DNA of 64,000 bases, taken from Synoicihabitans lomoniglobus (GTDB lineage: Bacteria > Verrucomicrobiota > Verrucomicrobiia > Opitutales > Opitutaceae). Each line of letters starts with the position of its first letter. The first letter of the stretch is position 1. The translations under genes and the position numbers were made by a program. Of this stretch, positions 62,224-64,000 are shown one piece after another. The notes under the pieces were generated by a model. That model made no database searches. It worked only from the letters and a program-made list of their open reading frames with translations, and was not told where the DNA came from. The stretch covers positions 1,173,501 through 1,237,500 of the forward strand of contig NZ_CP119075.1 in NCBI RefSeq assembly GCF_029023725.1, read 5' to 3'.

Positions 62224-63513
62224 ATGCTCAACTCACCGCCATTTATCACTCCCTTGATCTCCGCTCCCGTGGCGGTGCTGGGAGCCGGGGTGAGCGGTCG
62301 GGCCGCCGCGAACCTCGTGGCGCACCTCGGGGGCACGGCGGTGATTTACGACGAGCAGGGCACCGGCGAGATCCGCAGCAACTTTCGGCCCGGCGACCAC
62401 CGGATGGTGATCGTCTCACCGGGTTTCGCGCCCCGCCATGCGTGGGTGGTGGAGGCCCGTTCGGCCGGGCTCGTGTGTTTGGCGGAAGTGGATTTTGCGT
62501 CGTTGTTCTGGCGGGGCGCGGTGGTCGCGATCACCGGCACCAACGGTAAGACCACGTTGACGGAGCTGCTTACGTATGCGCTCAACGCGGCGGGAGTCGA
62601 CGCGTGGTCGGTCGGCAACATCGGCGCGGCCTTCAGCCAGATCGTGGTCGATCGTGATGGCGGGGCGCCGGATTCCATCGCGGTGTGCGAGATCAGTTCA
62701 TTCCAGGCGGAAATGTTGCGACACTTCCGGGCCGATGCCGCGATTTGGACGAACTTCGCGGAGGACCATCTGGAGCGTCATGGTTCCATGCAGGCGTATT
62801 TCGAGGCCAAGTGGCGATTGTTTGAACGGGCGGTAGGCGGAGAGGTTTTCGCGGGTTCGAGTGTGCAGCGCGCTGCAGCGCGGTTTGGTCAAAGTCTGCC
62901 GGACAGCGCCGTGATCGATACAGAGGATCCGGCCGGTGACGTGTTGTTGCGGGGCACGGTTTTCGAGGATCAGCCGCAGCGGGAAAACTTTTTGCTCGCG
63001 GCGGCCTGGTGGCGGGCGGCGGGTTTGCGGGAACCCGTGCTTTATGCCGCCGCCCAGTCGTTTACCATCGGCCCCCATCGCTTGGCCAATGTAGCGGAGA
63101 ATGCCGGGGTGACGTGGTGGAATGATTCCAAGGCGACCAATTTCCATGCCGTCGAAGCGGCGCTGACGAAGTTTGGCAGTCAGGTTATTTTGATCGCGGG
63201 TGGCCGGGCCAAAGGGGGCGACATGGCCGGGTTCGTCGAAAGAATCTCCCCTCGAATCAAACAGGTCTTGTTGATCGGGGAAACGCGTAATATCTTGGCT
63301 ACGTTCCTGGGCGCGGCAGCCGTGCCGCACCGGGTGTGCGTTGACCTGGCCGACGCGGTCAACGCCGCTGCAAACTTAGCCACCGCCGGTGACCACGTGT
63401 TACTGAGTCCGGGCTTCTCGAGTCTGGACGCCTTTCGCGGCTACGCCGATCGCGGTCAGCAGTTTGAAACTTTGGTCCGCGCCCTGGCGGCAGCGGATCC
63501 CGTCTCGCTTTAA
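62224..63513 (+). CDS. murD: UDP-N-acetylmuramoylalanine--D-glutamate ligase
   Basis: 429 aa. N-terminal Rossmann motif LGAGVSGRAAANLV, ATP motif ITGTNGKTTLTELL, EISSFQAEM, NDSKATNFHAVEAAL and C-terminal LLSPGFSSLDAF are MurD features. It adds D-Glu to UDP-MurNAc-L-Ala. It follows mraY by 15 bp and precedes the LysM gene by 29 bp. Confidence 0.95.
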   Translation: MLNSPPFITPLISAPVAVLGAGVSGRAAANLVAHLGGTAVIYDEQGTGEIRSNFRPGDHRMVIVSPGFAPRHAWVVEARSAGLVCLAEVDFASLFWRGAVVAITGTNGKTTLTELLTYALNAAGVDAWSVGNIGAAFSQIVVDRDGGAPDSIAVCEISSFQAEMLRHFRADAAIWTNFAEDHLERHGSMQAYFEAKWRLFERAVGGEVFAGSSVQRAAARFGQSLPDSAVIDTEDPAGDVLLRGTVFEDQPQRENFLLAAAWWRAAGLREPVLYAAAQSFTIGPHRLANVAENAGVTWWNDSKATNFHAVEAALTKFGSQVILIAGGRAKGGDMAGFVERISPRIKQVLLIGETRNILATFLGAAAVPHRVCVDLADAVNAAANLATAGDHVLLSPGFSSLDAFRGYADRGQQFETLVRALAAADPVSL

Positions 63514-63542
63514 TTCTCCAACCCTCAGCACCGTTTCCCATC

Positions 63543-64000
63543 ATGAAACTTCTCAACATCCTCGGAGCCGTCGTGGCGTTGCACATCGCCGTGCTTGTGC
63601 TCGCGATCGCCATTCCGGGCTGCCGCACCACCGATCACGCCAACTCCACGACCACCGCCGTCAATGACGGGGCCCCGGAGGGCGATGCCTACCCGGCCAG
63701 CTCGACCCCCGGTGGCACGTTCTCGGCCGCTCCCGAACTGACCGACCGCGATCTCAACCCGCCGCTGGCGACCGCATCGCAACCCACGTTTGATCCCAAC
63801 GCTCCCGCCGTCGCCGCCAACTCCCTGTCTACGGGCGGCACGCGTTATTCGCCGACTCGTCCCGGTTCGACGGTTGCCACCGCCATGCAACCGACGGCGA
63901 GCGTGGACGTGATGCCCGCCGCCACTTACACGGTGAAGCGCGGTGACAGCCTGTGGGCACTGGCCAAAAAGAACAACGTGTCGGTGCGCGAACTCGCGGC
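63543..64000 (+). CDS. LysM-domain cell-envelope protein, 3' end outside window
   Basis: 152 residues visible. An N-terminal hydrophobic segment (AVVALHIAVLVLAIAIPGC) may be a signal or a lipobox-like sequence ending in Cys, but its -1/-3 positions are not ideal. A long Ala/Thr/Pro-rich linker follows (about residues 30-120). A LysM motif starts near residue 128 (TYTVKRGDSLWALAKKNNVS). LysM binds peptidoglycan. It sits in the dcw cluster directly after murD; the C-terminus and any catalytic domain are outside the window. Confidence 0.85.
   Translation, partial: MKLLNILGAVVALHIAVLVLAIAIPGCRTTDHANSTTTAVNDGAPEGDAYPASSTPGGTFSAAPELTDRDLNPPLATASQPTFDPNAPAVAANSLSTGGTRYSPTRPGSTVATAMQPTASVDVMPAATYTVKRGDSLWALAKKNNVSVRELA

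Overview
The window is a GC-rich chromosomal segment of a Gram-negative bacterium with LPS (WaaA, LpxA, an LpxC-FabZ fusion), meso-DAP-type peptidoglycan (MurE with a DNPR motif) and many outer-membrane proteins. The LpxC-FabZ fusion, the TonB receptor/beta-helix protein pair and the general gene style point to Verrucomicrobiota, probably an Opitutaceae-like organism. This assignment is an inference; there is no rRNA gene here. No prophage, transposase, integrase or CRISPR array was seen.

Layout. 1-5.5 kb: an M16 peptidase (cut by the window edge), waaA and a SNF2 helicase. 5.5-18.1 kb: a phosphate-acquisition block made of a TonB receptor, a secreted beta-helix protein, two pstS paralogues flanking an OprO/P-type porin, then pstC-pstA-pstB-phoU. 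18.18-19.27 kb: an unusual tRNA-His neighbourhood. A 5' tRNA-half copy, a 22-bp palindrome and a GIY-YIG nuclease gene lie upstream of the intact tRNA-His, and three tandem ~170-bp repeats lie downstream, each rebuilding the tRNA 3' end. 19.3-21 kb: an EEP-family hydrolase and trpA. 21.0-34.5 kb: a complete Pel exopolysaccharide operon (pelX-like epimerase, pelA, a pelB split in two, pelC-G), followed by a REC-GGDEF response regulator that could supply the c-di-GMP read by PelD.

35.5-38.5 kb (minus strand): a PlcP-like metallophosphoesterase, a lipid kinase and a GT4 glycosyltransferase, a set that looks like a phospholipid-to-glycolipid remodelling module. 38.6-47.3 kb: miaA, a TolC-like protein, a SurA/PpiD-like protein, YihY/BrkB, a GYF-domain membrane protein and argS. 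47.5-54 kb: a divergent thymidine phosphorylase homologue, efp with Asn at the modifiable tip, lpxC-fabZ, lpxA, hisI, a PP2C phosphatase and a DUF971 protein. 54-64 kb: the dcw cluster mraZ, a small unknown gene, rsmH, an ftsL-like gene, a PBP, murE, murF, mraY, murD and a LysM protein cut by the window end.

A regulatory theme links the phosphate block and the lipid module. GTNAC pentamers are dense upstream of the TonB receptor, pstS and the porin, and occur with exact 11-bp spacing upstream of pstS (three copies) and the PlcP-like gene (two copies). This fits a Pho-box-like operator and suggests that the outer-membrane, ABC-transport and lipid-remodelling genes form one phosphate-starvation regulon. 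No PhoB/PhoR gene lies in the window.
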